A DNA stretch of 64,000 nt from NCBI GenBank assembly GCA_029242325.1, contig JAQWUD010000014.1, positions 1 to 64,000 of the forward strand. Direction: 5' to 3'. Position 1 is the first letter of the stretch; the number at the start of each line of letters is the position of its first letter. Both the position numbers and the translations under genes were made by a program. This document shows positions 46,096 through 55,407 of this stretch, piece after piece. This DNA is from Luminiphilus sp. (lineage in GTDB: Bacteria; Pseudomonadota; Gammaproteobacteria; Pseudomonadales; Halieaceae). The notes under the pieces are model-generated. The model ran no database searches and was not told the DNA's origin. It was given only the letters and a program-made list of their open reading frames with translations.

Positions 46096-47592
46096 GTGGC
46101 TAATCTGAGCAGACGTGAAATTCTGGTGGCATCTGCCTCTTTGCCACTTTGGCGAACGGGCACCACTCGGGCAGACCCTTCAGTTCACTATGACGTGATT
46201 GTGATCGGGGGCGGAACGGCGGGGATTCCATGCGCGCTGTTCGCAGCACAGGCTGGAGCCCGCGTCTTACTCATCGAAAAGAGTCCCGCGTTGGGCGGCA
46301 CCTTATATTGGTCAACAGGCCAAATAGCGGGCGCCAGAACCGTTTTCCAGCAGAGACTGGGGATCGAAGACTCGCCGGAAGCGCATTTTGAGGACTGCAT
46401 GCGTATTAACGAGCACACTGCAGACTCCGACCTCACCAAGTTAACCGTGGACCATGCCGGCGAGACTATCAATTGGTTGGCTGCGCGGGGATTTGAGGTC
46501 ATGCAGGGGCACCCCGTCACAGGCATTGGCCACGACCACTTCAGCACCAGACGTTATCAGCAGGGTGTAAACAGTGGCTTGTCGATTCTCCATGCCTTCA
46601 TGCCCTCGCTGGAGACTTGCATCGCCCGTCAGCAGGTCACGCTGCTGACGGGCACATCGGTGACGGGCTTAATGCAGGATCAGTCGGGCAGGGTAACGGG
46701 AGTCACGGCAACAGGACCATCAGGCGCTGCTGACATCCGCGGTGCGAGCGTTGTGCTGGCCGCCGGGGGCTGCGCCGCCAACCCGAGATTATTTGAAGAA
46801 CTGCACGGTGTGCCGCTTTATGCCAGAACCGCCTACCCTACTTCGCAAGGGGATGGGCTGCTGTTGGGCATGTCTGCGGGCGGCGCGATTGTAGGCGGCA
46901 ACAAATACGCCAGCCTGCCCGGATTGATTCCCGATGCTTTTCAGTATCCCTGTCAGATGTATGCCTGGGCGCCACTGAACCCGGCTCTGAGGAACCCTTG
47001 GGAAATCCTTGTGAACGCTGCAGGCAACAGATTTATTCGGGAAGATCACCCCAGCATCCATCAAATTGAGCGCGGCATTTATCGGCAGCCTGGCCATCGG
47101 CACTGGGCCGTATTCGACACCGCAGCGCTGGAAAGCGGCGATCCGATTATTCCCGACTGGAGCCGCGAGCGACTGGCCCACGAGCACCAGTCTCACCCCA
47201 TGTTCTCCAGTGCGATGACCGTCAAAGAACTGGCATTTCGAGCGGGACTGAACCCCTCCGCGCTCGCAGAGACAGTCGATCAATACAACCGCCAGATCAA
47301 ATCGGCTGTGAGCGACCACCTGGGCCGCGTGCACAGGCCAGCTCCCTTGGCGACACCACCTTTTTATGCCATCGCCATGCAGGGATGGACCTTGGTTTCT
47401 TTTGCAGGGCTTAGCGTGAATCGACAGTTACAAGTGCTGGACAACGAAAAAAGCGCCATTCCGGGCCTGTTTGCAATTGGAGAGATCATTGGCGCTGCAG
47501 CAACCTCAGGCGCTGCCTACACCAACGGGATGCTGGTGACGCCAGCTATTACCTTTGGCCGGATATTGGGAAAGAGGCTGGCGAGAATATAA
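46096..47592 (+). CDS. Tat-type FAD-dependent oxidoreductase
   Basis: A 498-residue flavoprotein starting at GTG. The N-terminus SRREILVASASLPLW carries a twin-arginine motif (R6-R7), so folded export is likely. The FAD Rossmann loop IGGGTAG follows at 37-43. The body resembles the fumarate reductase flavoprotein / 3-ketosteroid Delta1-dehydrogenase superfamily (SPALGGTLYWSTGQI, VLAAGGCAANPRLF, GEIIGAAATSGAAYTNGMLV). The substrate is unknown. Together with the preceding SDR and SnoaL-like gene it could oxidise a lipid- or steroid-like compound, but that is inference. Confidence 0.8.
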   Translation: MANLSRREILVASASLPLWRTGTTRADPSVHYDVIVIGGGTAGIPCALFAAQAGARVLLIEKSPALGGTLYWSTGQIAGARTVFQQRLGIEDSPEAHFEDCMRINEHTADSDLTKLTVDHAGETINWLAARGFEVMQGHPVTGIGHDHFSTRRYQQGVNSGLSILHAFMPSLETCIARQQVTLLTGTSVTGLMQDQSGRVTGVTATGPSGAADIRGASVVLAAGGCAANPRLFEELHGVPLYARTAYPTSQGDGLLLGMSAGGAIVGGNKYASLPGLIPDAFQYPCQMYAWAPLNPALRNPWEILVNAAGNRFIREDHPSIHQIERGIYRQPGHRHWAVFDTAALESGDPIIPDWSRERLAHEHQSHPMFSSAMTVKELAFRAGLNPSALAETVDQYNRQIKSAVSDHLGRVHRPAPLATPPFYAIAMQGWTLVSFAGLSVNRQLQVLDNEKSAIPGLFAIGEIIGAAATSGAAYTNGMLVTPAITFGRILGKRLARI

Positions 47593-47734
47593 TGCCGGAG
47601 TCAATTGGTGAGACACCGTGAAAACAAACTCTCTCGCCATCCGCTAATTAGCAAAAGGTGACACGCCGACCCCATAGATTGCGCTACTGACAGCGGCTTG
47701 CTAGCGTCGCAGTCAGTCCAACCAAGGAGTTCTC

Positions 47735-48115
47735 ATGAAATTGAAAAGCCTCGTATCTACGGCCAGCGCACTCATGCTGGTCTCGTCGTTTGCATCCGCC
47801 GGCAACCCTGTGCAGATGTGGAAATGCAACATTCACGGAGAGACCACCGAAGAGGGTGTAATGGCTCAGGCAGGTAAGTGGAAGGAAGCAGCCGGTGCCT
47901 TAGCCGGTGGCTCCGGTATGAACGTCTACACCATGTTCCCCGTCTCGGTAGGGGCTGACGGTGATGGCACTGACGTGTTGCTCGCTGTTTCTTGGGAGTC
48001 ATTTTCCAGCTTTGGCCAGTGGTGGGATGCCTATCCCTCCTCTGACGTAGCACAGATGGAACGCGAGACCATATCCTGCCATGGCAGTGCATTGTGGGAG
48101 AGCGAGGAAATCTGA
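47735..48115 (+). CDS. small secreted protein, Cys-framed domain
   Basis: A 126-residue protein with a clear signal peptide (LVSTASALMLVSSFASAG) and an AAGGAG ribosome site. The mature part is one domain of about 100 residues framed by two Cys (MWKCNIHGETTEE.. and ..ETISCHGSALW), with the pattern sWesFssFgqWWDayps near the middle. It resembles dimeric alpha/beta-barrel (ABM-like) proteins in pattern. The two halves of the larger protein at 59737-60525 share this layout. Function unknown. A strong terminator follows. Confidence 0.65.
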   Translation: MKLKSLVSTASALMLVSSFASAGNPVQMWKCNIHGETTEEGVMAQAGKWKEAAGALAGGSGMNVYTMFPVSVGADGDGTDVLLAVSWESFSSFGQWWDAYPSSDVAQMERETISCHGSALWESEEI

Positions 48116-48140
48116 TTCGCAGACTTCTCCGCAGCAGCAG

Positions 48141-48165
48141 GGGCCGCCTCCGGGTGGCCCTTTTT
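48141..48165 (+). terminator. rho-independent terminator
   Basis: Stem GGGCCGCC / GGTGGCCC (48141-48148 and 48153-48160, one G-T pair) with loop TCCG, followed at once by TTTTT. It ends the transcript of the small secreted protein and so separates it from the amidinotransferase-NRPS unit. Confidence 0.92.
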
Positions 48166-48230
48166 CGTTTTGCTGCATGCGCTTTGTCCCGACAATGACG
48201 GCGCAGAGCGCTGACCACGAGTAACGATTG

Positions 48231-49280
48231 ATGTCGCGAGTATGGAGTTGTAACGAGTGGGACCCTCTGGAAGAGGTGATTGTTGGTCTTCCACAGGGTG
48301 CGCGCTTCCCCTTTGCCGATTTGAGTACCCGTTTGGCCGAGTATCCCGATCGCGAGCTCGCAGATATACCCCAAGGGGCCTTTCCGAAAAAAATCATCGA
48401 AGAGACCGAGGAAGATCTACAGCGATTCATTGAGGCCATGGAGGTGCGCGGCATCAATGTTTGTAGACCTGCTCCCTGGCCCCACGAGCAGCGCATCAAA
48501 ACGGTGCAATGGGAAACCGAGGGCTATTACAACTATTGCCCCAGAGACGTAATGCTGGTGGTGGGCGACACGATTATCGAAACACCCAATGTGATCCGGG
48601 GTCGTTCTTTGGAGACCGGTTCCTATCGCGCGTTACTCATGGAGTACTACCACAGTGGTGCTAATTGGTTCAGCGCCCCAAAGCCGCTGCTGGACGACAC
48701 CCTCTTCGATTTTGACCCGGCAACCCCCACGCCAAGAGACCTTGAACCTGCTTTCGATGCAGCCAATGTCCTCCGTTTTGGTCGTGACCTGCTTTATCTG
48801 GTGAGCGCGACCGGAAACGAACTGGGCGGGCACTGGTTACAGCGCGTATTGGGAGACCGCTTTCGGGTACATTTTCTGAAGGGGGTATATTTCGGCAGTC
48901 ATATTGATTCAACTCTGGTGGCGTTGCGACCCGGTCTGATTCTGGCCAATCCCGGGCGTTTATCAATGGATACTATCCCAGCGTTTCTGAGAGACTGGGA
49001 AATTATCTTTAGTCCACCGATGGAAAATCAGGCCCGCCACAGTGAAGACTATCTTAAGAAAGCGATCGGCAGCGAATGGATCGATATGAATTTGTTTAGT
49101 CTCGGTCCGAACACCGTGGTTGTCGATAGCGATCAAAGCGCACTGATCACGCTACTGGAGTCAAAAGGCATGGAGGTCATTCCACTCAAACTCAGGCATT
49201 CGCGCATGATGGGGGGCGGCTTTCACTGTGTAACGCTGGATGCGCGACGCCGAGGCACAATGGAATCCTACTTTTCCTAA
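48231..49280 (+). CDS. arginine:X amidinotransferase (AGAT family)
   Basis: A 349-residue enzyme of the glycine amidinotransferase family, moving the amidino group of arginine to an amine. Its catalytic triad aligns with human GATM: D176 (PAFDAANVLRFGRD), H224 (GSHIDSTLVALRPG) and C333 (GGGFHCVTLDARRRGT). The residue before the active-site His is Ser where human AGAT has Met, a position lining the acceptor pocket, so the acceptor may differ from glycine. Relatives include SxtG, CyrA and AmtA in toxin pathways. No signal peptide. It lies 34 bases before the NRPS gene and almost certainly shares its transcript. A TTG directly before the ATG is an alternative start. Confidence 0.88.
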   Translation: MSRVWSCNEWDPLEEVIVGLPQGARFPFADLSTRLAEYPDRELADIPQGAFPKKIIEETEEDLQRFIEAMEVRGINVCRPAPWPHEQRIKTVQWETEGYYNYCPRDVMLVVGDTIIETPNVIRGRSLETGSYRALLMEYYHSGANWFSAPKPLLDDTLFDFDPATPTPRDLEPAFDAANVLRFGRDLLYLVSATGNELGGHWLQRVLGDRFRVHFLKGVYFGSHIDSTLVALRPGLILANPGRLSMDTIPAFLRDWEIIFSPPMENQARHSEDYLKKAIGSEWIDMNLFSLGPNTVVVDSDQSALITLLESKGMEVIPLKLRHSRMMGGGFHCVTLDARRRGTMESYFS

Positions 49281-49290
49281 ACGACGCGCA

Positions 49291-49317
49291 ATGAACGACA
49301 CAAGTCTGCCCCGATGA
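49291..49317 (+). other. eight-codon mini-ORF overlapping the NRPS start
   Basis: An ATG at 49291 opens eight codons (reads MNDTSLPR) and stops at the TGA of the NRPS start (ATGA, 49314-49317). No good ribosome site precedes the NRPS ATG, so translation could be delivered by re-initiation from this mini-ORF. This is seen in sequence but not proven; it may be chance. Confidence 0.25.
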
Positions 49318-52300
49318 CGCTATTGTGGATATTAGTTATCCCGGCTGCGGTCACCGCGGCCTGGTTACGGTACCGATCGGTGGTTGCTCATGATGCACCC
49401 GCCACACCTGCTGGGCCGACTCTGACACAAACCGCACTGCGGACATGCTGGGGTGCTCATGAGCATCAACGCGGGGCGCAATGGCTCCATGAAATTTTTG
49501 AACGCTCTGCGGCAAAGTTTCCTGACCACATCGCGCTGTCGCTGCCTGAAACCGGCGAGTCGCTGACCTACGCCCAACTGAACCAGCAAGCCAATCAATT
49601 GGCAGGGGTAATCAGCGAATTCATTACAGCCCCCGATCAAGTGGTCGCTGTGTGCCTGCCTCAGAACACCAGCACCGCAGTGGCGCTTCATTTGGCGATT
49701 TTGAAGGCGGGTGCAGTGCAATGCTTTATTGACGTGGAATCGCCCGCCGCGATGCGGCAACAAGTGCTCCAAGACGCCCAGCCCGCGCTGTTAATTGCCG
49801 ACGACATGGCCGCCACTCCTGAGCTCCCGACACTCATCACGCGTGAACTCGGGTTCCGGGCTCAGTCAACATCAGCGCAGCTTGCCCGATCTCCATGGCT
49901 TGATGAACCCGGGAAAAGATTGGCCTCCCTGTTCTACACCAGCGGGACGACTGGATTACCTAAGGGCGTCGAGTGCCCTCATGCGGGCTATATCAATCTC
50001 GCTCAGTCCTACGCCACGTTTTATGACTTTATTGCGGGCACCGATGCCAGCTCACTGACTTCGTCTCTTGGATACGATGGGAGCATCTCCGAAATGTACA
50101 GCGCCTGGCTGGCCGGTTGCGAGGTGGTGGTGCTCAGCAAGACGGCGTTGCGCTCAGGCCCCGCGCTGCTGCCGATTCTTCGAGATGCGCATGTCACCGC
50201 GCTATTCTGCCCTCCTGTTCTGTTATCGACGCTATCGGCAAACCCCGAATACGACCTTCCCTACCCGATCTGCCGATACATCGTGGCTGCTGGAGAGGCT
50301 TTCCCGGCATCGCTGGTAGCGCCTTGGTCGAGAGCGCGAAGGCAAATAATCAATACCTATGGTCCTACCGAAGTCAGCACAGACACCAGCCGACAGTTAC
50401 TGCGGCCTGGCGAGCCCGTTACGATCGGCAGCCCGTTCCCCGGCGTCAGCTACACCATCGTGGACCCGGAGACCCTCGCGCCTCTGAACAACGGCCAACA
50501 GGGTGAGCTTGTCATTGGTGGTATTCAGCTGGCGCGTGGCTATCGCGACCTCCCTGAGATCACGGCGTCGCGCTTTATTGATCACCCGCACCTCGGTCGC
50601 TTGTACCGTTCCGGAGATCGATGTCACGTCGATCCTCACACGCATCGCATACACTTTCACGGCCGTATCGATTCGCAACTGAAGGTACGGGGTTATCGCG
50701 TTGAAGTGCAGCCCATTGAGTCGCTCTTACAGGATCACTTCCCCGCCATCGAGACCGCGGTACTGGATTGTCAGGACAACGAATTGATTGCCCTGCTGCG
50801 AGCGCCATCACTCTCGCTAGCAGCATCAACCAAACCTATTCAGCGCTTGCACCATGGCATGGTCGATGAGGCACAGAAGCTGATCTCGGAACGCTTCCCC
50901 CCTTACGCAGTGCCCAGCCGCTTTTTCCTCATCGAGCAATTCAATCTGGTTACCGCTTCCGGAAAGATCGATCGCCGCGCGCTACCCAAGGTCATTGAAG
51001 CAGCGGGTGACACCCGCGCTTATTCCGCCGCTTCAACGCCCGATGCTCAAGCGGATACTACGCCTCTGCCATCATGGATCCTCGATCTTTGCAGAGCGGA
51101 GCTTGGCACGGCGCTTGAATGGGACGATGACTTCATCGATTGGGGCGCTCACTCTATTGCCATCGCGCGATTATCCCAGCGCCTGCAGGAAGCAAGCCAT
51201 CCGGTCCCAGTCAGAGCACTTCTCACTGATGCACGCAGCGCTGCGAAGATCGTTCAGTTTTCACCGTCAAAATTGGATACCGGCACGCACGCGCTTCACG
51301 CCGCTGAGAAAACAGTGCCAACAAGGCATCAAACCGTAAACCACAGCCGACAATTTAGCTTCCTTGGTTTCACCCTGCGCCAGAGTGTGGCGATTGTACT
51401 GTTGAGAGTACCGCTCCTGATGATGGCGGCTCTAGGCTTGGCAATTATCGACCCTGAAGAGTTGTTGCTGGCGGGCAATGTGTTGGGTTTTCTGCTCGCA
51501 ACGCTGATCGGATATGGGATGTACATGTTCGTGCCTTTTACCAATCTGGGCTGGGTATTGCTCATGCGGTTGCTTCAGCGACAGCTCCCGGACGATCCCG
51601 ACATGCTCCCGGGAAGATATCAGAAGTTCTCAAGCCATCATCTGCAACTGTGGTGGCTGGAACGACAAACTGATTTCGTCCTTAAACCCCTCGTGAATGG
51701 GTTGCGCAGCCCGATGCTGTTTAATTGGGCGCTCAGGCGCCTCGGCGGCAATATCCACCCAAAGGCATTCATCGCGCAAAGCACCGAGTGGTATGGCCCA
51801 CTCTCTCTCGTCACTATTCAGTCAGAGGCGATTGTTCAGGCCGGGGCGCAAATCAGCACCGTTAGCTGGGAAGGAGAGCACTTTTTTCTGGATCACATCT
51901 CCATCGGGCGCCAGGCGAGAGTGGGCAGCAGAGCCATGGTCTCTGGGGGAGGTTCATTGGGGACCCAATCTTGGCTCACTCCGCTCTCCAGTCTCGACAC
52001 AGTATGTGAAGCGAGACAGCAAGTCAGTGGCGTCCCAGGATCCGCGGTGGGCGCGTATCGCCCCCCCCGCACCCCGACTGTCGTCAAAACATCGGCCCTT
52101 CAAGAACGGGCGCTCGAAATTCGCAACCTGCTGATGCAGTTATCACTCGAAATACTGCTGGTTGTCCTGCCCGGAGCTGCTATTGCCCTGCTGACCACCT
52201 GGTTTCTGGGCTTTGACGCGCTGAGCAAGGTGAGCTTGGATGCACAGCCCCTAACCACTGGCGACCTGTTGATCATGAGTGGGGCTGGCATGATGGGAAT

Positions 52301-53552
52301 ATGGCTAGGCGTGCTGTTTAGCTCTCTGATTCTATGCACCTTTCTGAGACTGACCCCGACACCACCCGGTTGGATCGCTACAAACAGTTTGCTAGGTATT
52401 TCCGCCCGCTACCGGCAAACCAAAATGAATCAGATTCAACAGATTTGGGGCTGGAGTCTGACGGGCCAGTATCTCCGCGCTTGGGCGGGCGTCAAATTTT
52501 CCAAAGTCGGCGCATCGGAATGTGACGCGCTTTTCAACCTGCTACCCGAGCAACTTCATGCCGATGCTAATGTCTTCATTGCTCAGGGCTGTTATTGCAA
52601 CGTGCTCGATGAACACGGCGCCTTTCTGTTGGTACAGCCTCTCCACATGCCAGCCGGATTTTTTGCCAGCAACAACGCCATGGTTGAGCCAGGCCCGCTG
52701 CCCGGCAATTTTCTACTAGGGGTATCGACCCCTGTCGGGCCTCATCTGTATCGGCAGCAATATACAAACCGCCACGACCCCCGACGCGTCATCAGTGGTA
52801 ACCCGCCTCTGGAAATGGGCAGCCTTGGACCACTGGCACCACCCGCACACCCTCCGCCATCACTCGGTATCTTTCTGGCCCGCTTTGCTCTCAACGATCT
52901 GGCCTCGGTGGGTGTCATCCCGGGCATCACCGTATTTCTGGCAACCTTACTCCTTGTCACTCTCAACATGGCGGGGTTCAGTAACATTGCTGCCGCGCTG
53001 CTCACGAGTGTTATCGTACCCATGTCTCTGCCGGTGCTCGCCCTTATGGTCAAGCTGCTGCTGGTCGGTAACCGATGGGGCGAACACAATACGGCACCCT
53101 TTTGGTCCGTTCGCCACTTCACTTACTTTCTGGCGCAAGACTGTTTTTTTCGGCTCATGGCGGGCTTTATGAGTGCTGTCTCCGGTACTGCTCTTGCCAA
53201 CCCCATCCTCCGACTTTTCGGCTGCCGTATTGGAGAACGCACCCTCATTGGTCTGCCGCTGCAAATGTCAGATTGGCACGCCGTGAACATTGGCTCCGAC
53301 TGCGTAATCAATGGCCAGATGCAATTGCATAGCTTTGAAGATCGAATCCTCACTGTTTCCCGTACCACCATCGGCAATAGGACCGTGATCAACCACGGCA
53401 CCATGCTTATGGGGGGAGCCGCCCTCGCCGAGGGAGCGACGGTCGATGCGCAGTCACTGGTGCTCAAATCCATGTGCCTCGAGGCAGGACGCCACGGCGG
53501 TAGCCCGACGCAGGAGATTCGCGGAGCACATAAAGCAGCCGGTCCGGCCTGA
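49314..53552 (+). CDS. membrane NRPS: A-PCP-TIGR02353 (Pls-like)
   Basis: A 1412-residue single-module synthetase. An N-terminal membrane helix (LLWILVIPAAVTAAWL) precedes an adenylation domain: A3 FYTSGTTGLPKG (about 207), A4-region GYDGSISE with D255 at the position that binds an alpha-amino group, A5 NTYGPTE (347), A8 YRSGDR (431) and A10 with K551. A carrier domain follows with Ser614 in WGAHSIAIARL (GAHS, not the usual GGHS). From about 680 to the end are at least five membrane helices between soluble segments, including hexapeptide-like beta-helix stretches (near 825-900 and 1290-1390). This C-terminal half fits TIGR02353 and the layout of epsilon-poly-lysine synthetase. There is no canonical condensation HHxxxDG or thioesterase. 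Confidence 0.88.
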   Translation: MTLLWILVIPAAVTAAWLRYRSVVAHDAPATPAGPTLTQTALRTCWGAHEHQRGAQWLHEIFERSAAKFPDHIALSLPETGESLTYAQLNQQANQLAGVISEFITAPDQVVAVCLPQNTSTAVALHLAILKAGAVQCFIDVESPAAMRQQVLQDAQPALLIADDMAATPELPTLITRELGFRAQSTSAQLARSPWLDEPGKRLASLFYTSGTTGLPKGVECPHAGYINLAQSYATFYDFIAGTDASSLTSSLGYDGSISEMYSAWLAGCEVVVLSKTALRSGPALLPILRDAHVTALFCPPVLLSTLSANPEYDLPYPICRYIVAAGEAFPASLVAPWSRARRQIINTYGPTEVSTDTSRQLLRPGEPVTIGSPFPGVSYTIVDPETLAPLNNGQQGELVIGGIQLARGYRDLPEITASRFIDHPHLGRLYRSGDRCHVDPHTHRIHFHGRIDSQLKVRGYRVEVQPIESLLQDHFPAIETAVLDCQDNELIALLRAPSLSLAASTKPIQRLHHGMVDEAQKLISERFPPYAVPSRFFLIEQFNLVTASGKIDRRALPKVIEAAGDTRAYSAASTPDAQADTTPLPSWILDLCRAELGTALEWDDDFIDWGAHSIAIARLSQRLQEASHPVPVRALLTDARSAAKIVQFSPSKLDTGTHALHAAEKTVPTRHQTVNHSRQFSFLGFTLRQSVAIVLLRVPLLMMAALGLAIIDPEELLLAGNVLGFLLATLIGYGMYMFVPFTNLGWVLLMRLLQRQLPDDPDMLPGRYQKFSSHHLQLWWLERQTDFVLKPLVNGLRSPMLFNWALRRLGGNIHPKAFIAQSTEWYGPLSLVTIQSEAIVQAGAQISTVSWEGEHFFLDHISIGRQARVGSRAMVSGGGSLGTQSWLTPLSSLDTVCEARQQVSGVPGSAVGAYRPPRTPTVVKTSALQERALEIRNLLMQLSLEILLVVLPGAAIALLTTWFLGFDALSKVSLDAQPLTTGDLLIMSGAGMMGIWLGVLFSSLILCTFLRLTPTPPGWIATNSLLGISARYRQTKMNQIQQIWGWSLTGQYLRAWAGVKFSKVGASECDALFNLLPEQLHADANVFIAQGCYCNVLDEHGAFLLVQPLHMPAGFFASNNAMVEPGPLPGNFLLGVSTPVGPHLYRQQYTNRHDPRRVISGNPPLEMGSLGPLAPPAHPPPSLGIFLARFALNDLASVGVIPGITVFLATLLLVTLNMAGFSNIAAALLTSVIVPMSLPVLALMVKLLLVGNRWGEHNTAPFWSVRHFTYFLAQDCFFRLMAGFMSAVSGTALANPILRLFGCRIGERTLIGLPLQMSDWHAVNIGSDCVINGQMQLHSFEDRILTVSRTTIGNRTVINHGTMLMGGAALAEGATVDAQSLVLKSMCLEAGRHGGSPTQEIRGAHKAAGPA

Positions 53553-53661
53553 GAGTGCGATAGCAAGCGGCGCAGTTTCGCGTCCTGCAAGGGGCATTCG
53601 CCACAAGCTGATACCGCCACACGAAGTCGCAAACTCCGCTGCGGCACACCTACTAGTCCCT

Positions 53662-54870
53662 CTAGGACCCCCTTCTGAGGGGCTCCCAACGCCAATAAGT
53701 GATTGACCGCCAGAGCCACTCCAAGGGGCCGAGGCGGAACCTTGCCAACCACAAGCTACAGCAAATTAGCAGAATGAGGTAAATGGCAGTGGCCAGACAA
53801 ACGACTGTCGCCGGGCCCCATGTGAATGCGCCGCCCAGCCCGTAACCATAAAACACCGTGGTGAAAATGAGGGTCTGAGCGATATAGCTGGTAAGGCTCA
53901 TTCTACCCACATTGGCAATCCGAGTCCTCAGGTTGGTCAACATGCCGCTCCCTACCCACCAGCGCACACTGAAAAACCAGGCTCCGGTAAGGCTGATCGT
54001 TGCCGCGAGATAGGTACAGTCGGCCAACAGAATCTGCTGCGGCAAAGCATCTGTCCGATCAAAGGGTCGGTAGCCGATCGTTACCGCCCAATATCGCTCT
54101 ATCGTCATCAAGGCCGCACCCAACAACCAAAGACCCAGCGACAACCGACCGGCTTGTGCTTGCGTCATGTGCTGAAGACGCTGCCCACTATCCCGCATGA
54201 TGACGAACCCCAGCAACAAGCAGGCCAGCACCATCAGGCCAGAATCTGGATACTGCCAATCGATCCAGAATTTCTCAGGAATAAATTCAGCGTGATACTC
54301 CATTACTTCGGCTAGGCCGCCTGTCGCGAGAGGGGAAGTGAGGCGCTCCTCGGCAAGCCACTCGGCAGCCTCTGCGGAGTCCTCGGGAGGCCAGTCATCC
54401 CCTCTGTCTCCACCCAAAAGGTGCCCCAAAGGAAAACTAAGGCACAACAGCACGCCAAGCACGAGCAGGGGCCCGGTTGGCAAACGGTGCAGTAACAACA
54501 AGAACACGCCGAGCTGGGCATAGAGCATCAAAATATCGCCTTCAAAAAGCAGGGCGTGCGCGCAACCGAATAGCATGAGGGCACCAAGGCGTCTTAGGGT
54601 GCTTAGGGTGCGATAGCTAGGAGATCGGGTTTGCAGATAGAAACCCATCCCGAATAGCAGACTGAAAACGGTCCAGAATTTGGTCTCAAAGAAAAGATGT
54701 TTCAATAACCAAGCCGCCTGGTCGGCGAGGCCGGTCCAAGCAGGGATATCGGCACCAAAACTGAATACGTTAACCAGTAAAATGCCATAGATTGCGATCC
54801 CCCGCAGCACATCCAGAAAATCGATACGGCGCGGATCAAGCGCTTCAGTGATCAAAAAAGGACTTCCCAC
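53662..54870 (-). CDS. DUF418 (YeiB-like) membrane protein
   Basis: A 402-residue multi-spanning protein of the DUF418 family. The N-terminal RRIDFLDVLRGIAIYGILLVN is the acyltransferase-3-like signature, and the C-terminal DUF418 domain contains GRMSLTSYIAQTLIFT and FRLGPLEWLWRSITYW. About ten hydrophobic segments. Suggested roles in the family are transport or acyl modification, none proven. It follows the broken SbnB-like gene with a 19-base overlap and converges on the NRPS gene (109 bases apart, no clear terminator). Confidence 0.85.
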   Translation of the reverse strand: MGSPFLITEALDPRRIDFLDVLRGIAIYGILLVNVFSFGADIPAWTGLADQAAWLLKHLFFETKFWTVFSLLFGMGFYLQTRSPSYRTLSTLRRLGALMLFGCAHALLFEGDILMLYAQLGVFLLLLHRLPTGPLLVLGVLLCLSFPLGHLLGGDRGDDWPPEDSAEAAEWLAEERLTSPLATGGLAEVMEYHAEFIPEKFWIDWQYPDSGLMVLACLLLGFVIMRDSGQRLQHMTQAQAGRLSLGLWLLGAALMTIERYWAVTIGYRPFDRTDALPQQILLADCTYLAATISLTGAWFFSVRWWVGSGMLTNLRTRIANVGRMSLTSYIAQTLIFTTVFYGYGLGGAFTWGPATVVCLATAIYLILLICCSLWLARFRLGPLEWLWRSITYWRWEPLRRGS

Positions 54871-55407
54871 TCCTCGTCAACCGCCTCCCGCCCGGGTAAG
54901 TGACCCGCTACCACGGATCCAAACTCACCGTGAATCGAGTCTCGCGTAACCAAACCCTCCCTGTGCATCCTCGCCAGCACTCGGTCTGAATGCACACTCT
55001 GATGCCAGTCATCTACGACGATCTTGTCCGCAGCAGCAACCAATTCGAACGTGGGATCCATCAGCGATACATTCATGAATAGCGAACCCCGTTTAAACTC
55101 TCGCTCTGTGACATACGGCTCTGACTCCGTCGTGGCAACAATACCAATGTTGGCGTCCACAAGCGCTTCCTGAAAGCTAGATGAGGCTTCCACCGCAATA
55201 TCCAGCATCGCCATATGCGCAGAGAGACCAATAATGCGGTCGTGGGCACTCGGGTCGTTTAAGAAAGCTGCTGGGCGGCACTGTGAATGCCTGCTGTTCG
55301 TGCAGCGGAAAAACCTGCTCCAACACCCTGCCTACCCAATCGACATCTGTAGCGCCAGCGCCGATTACCTCCCGCTGACTTAAAAACAAGGTAGGGCCTG
55401 GCTTCAT
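54852..55407 (-). pseudogene. sbnB: SbnB-like dehydrogenase remnant
   Basis: Read on the minus strand, the ATG at 55407 overlaps the sbnA stop (ATGA). About 50 codons match the N-terminus of SbnB (LFLSQREVIGAG.., ..PPSSFLK). Then the frame must shift at about 55255 to continue with NDPSAHDRIIGLSAHM, which matches SbnB DRIIAMPSHI. After this the sequence jumps to the SbnB C-terminal half (GIVATTESEPYV, KRGSLFMNVSLMD, ADKIVVDDW, GHLPGRE). Something over 100 residues, including the NAD-binding glycine loop, are missing. The end EEWEVLF is cut about 28 residues short where DUF418 begins. SbnB is the ornithine-cyclodeaminase-family enzyme releasing L-2,3-diaminopropionate, and this copy cannot be active. 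Confidence 0.8.
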
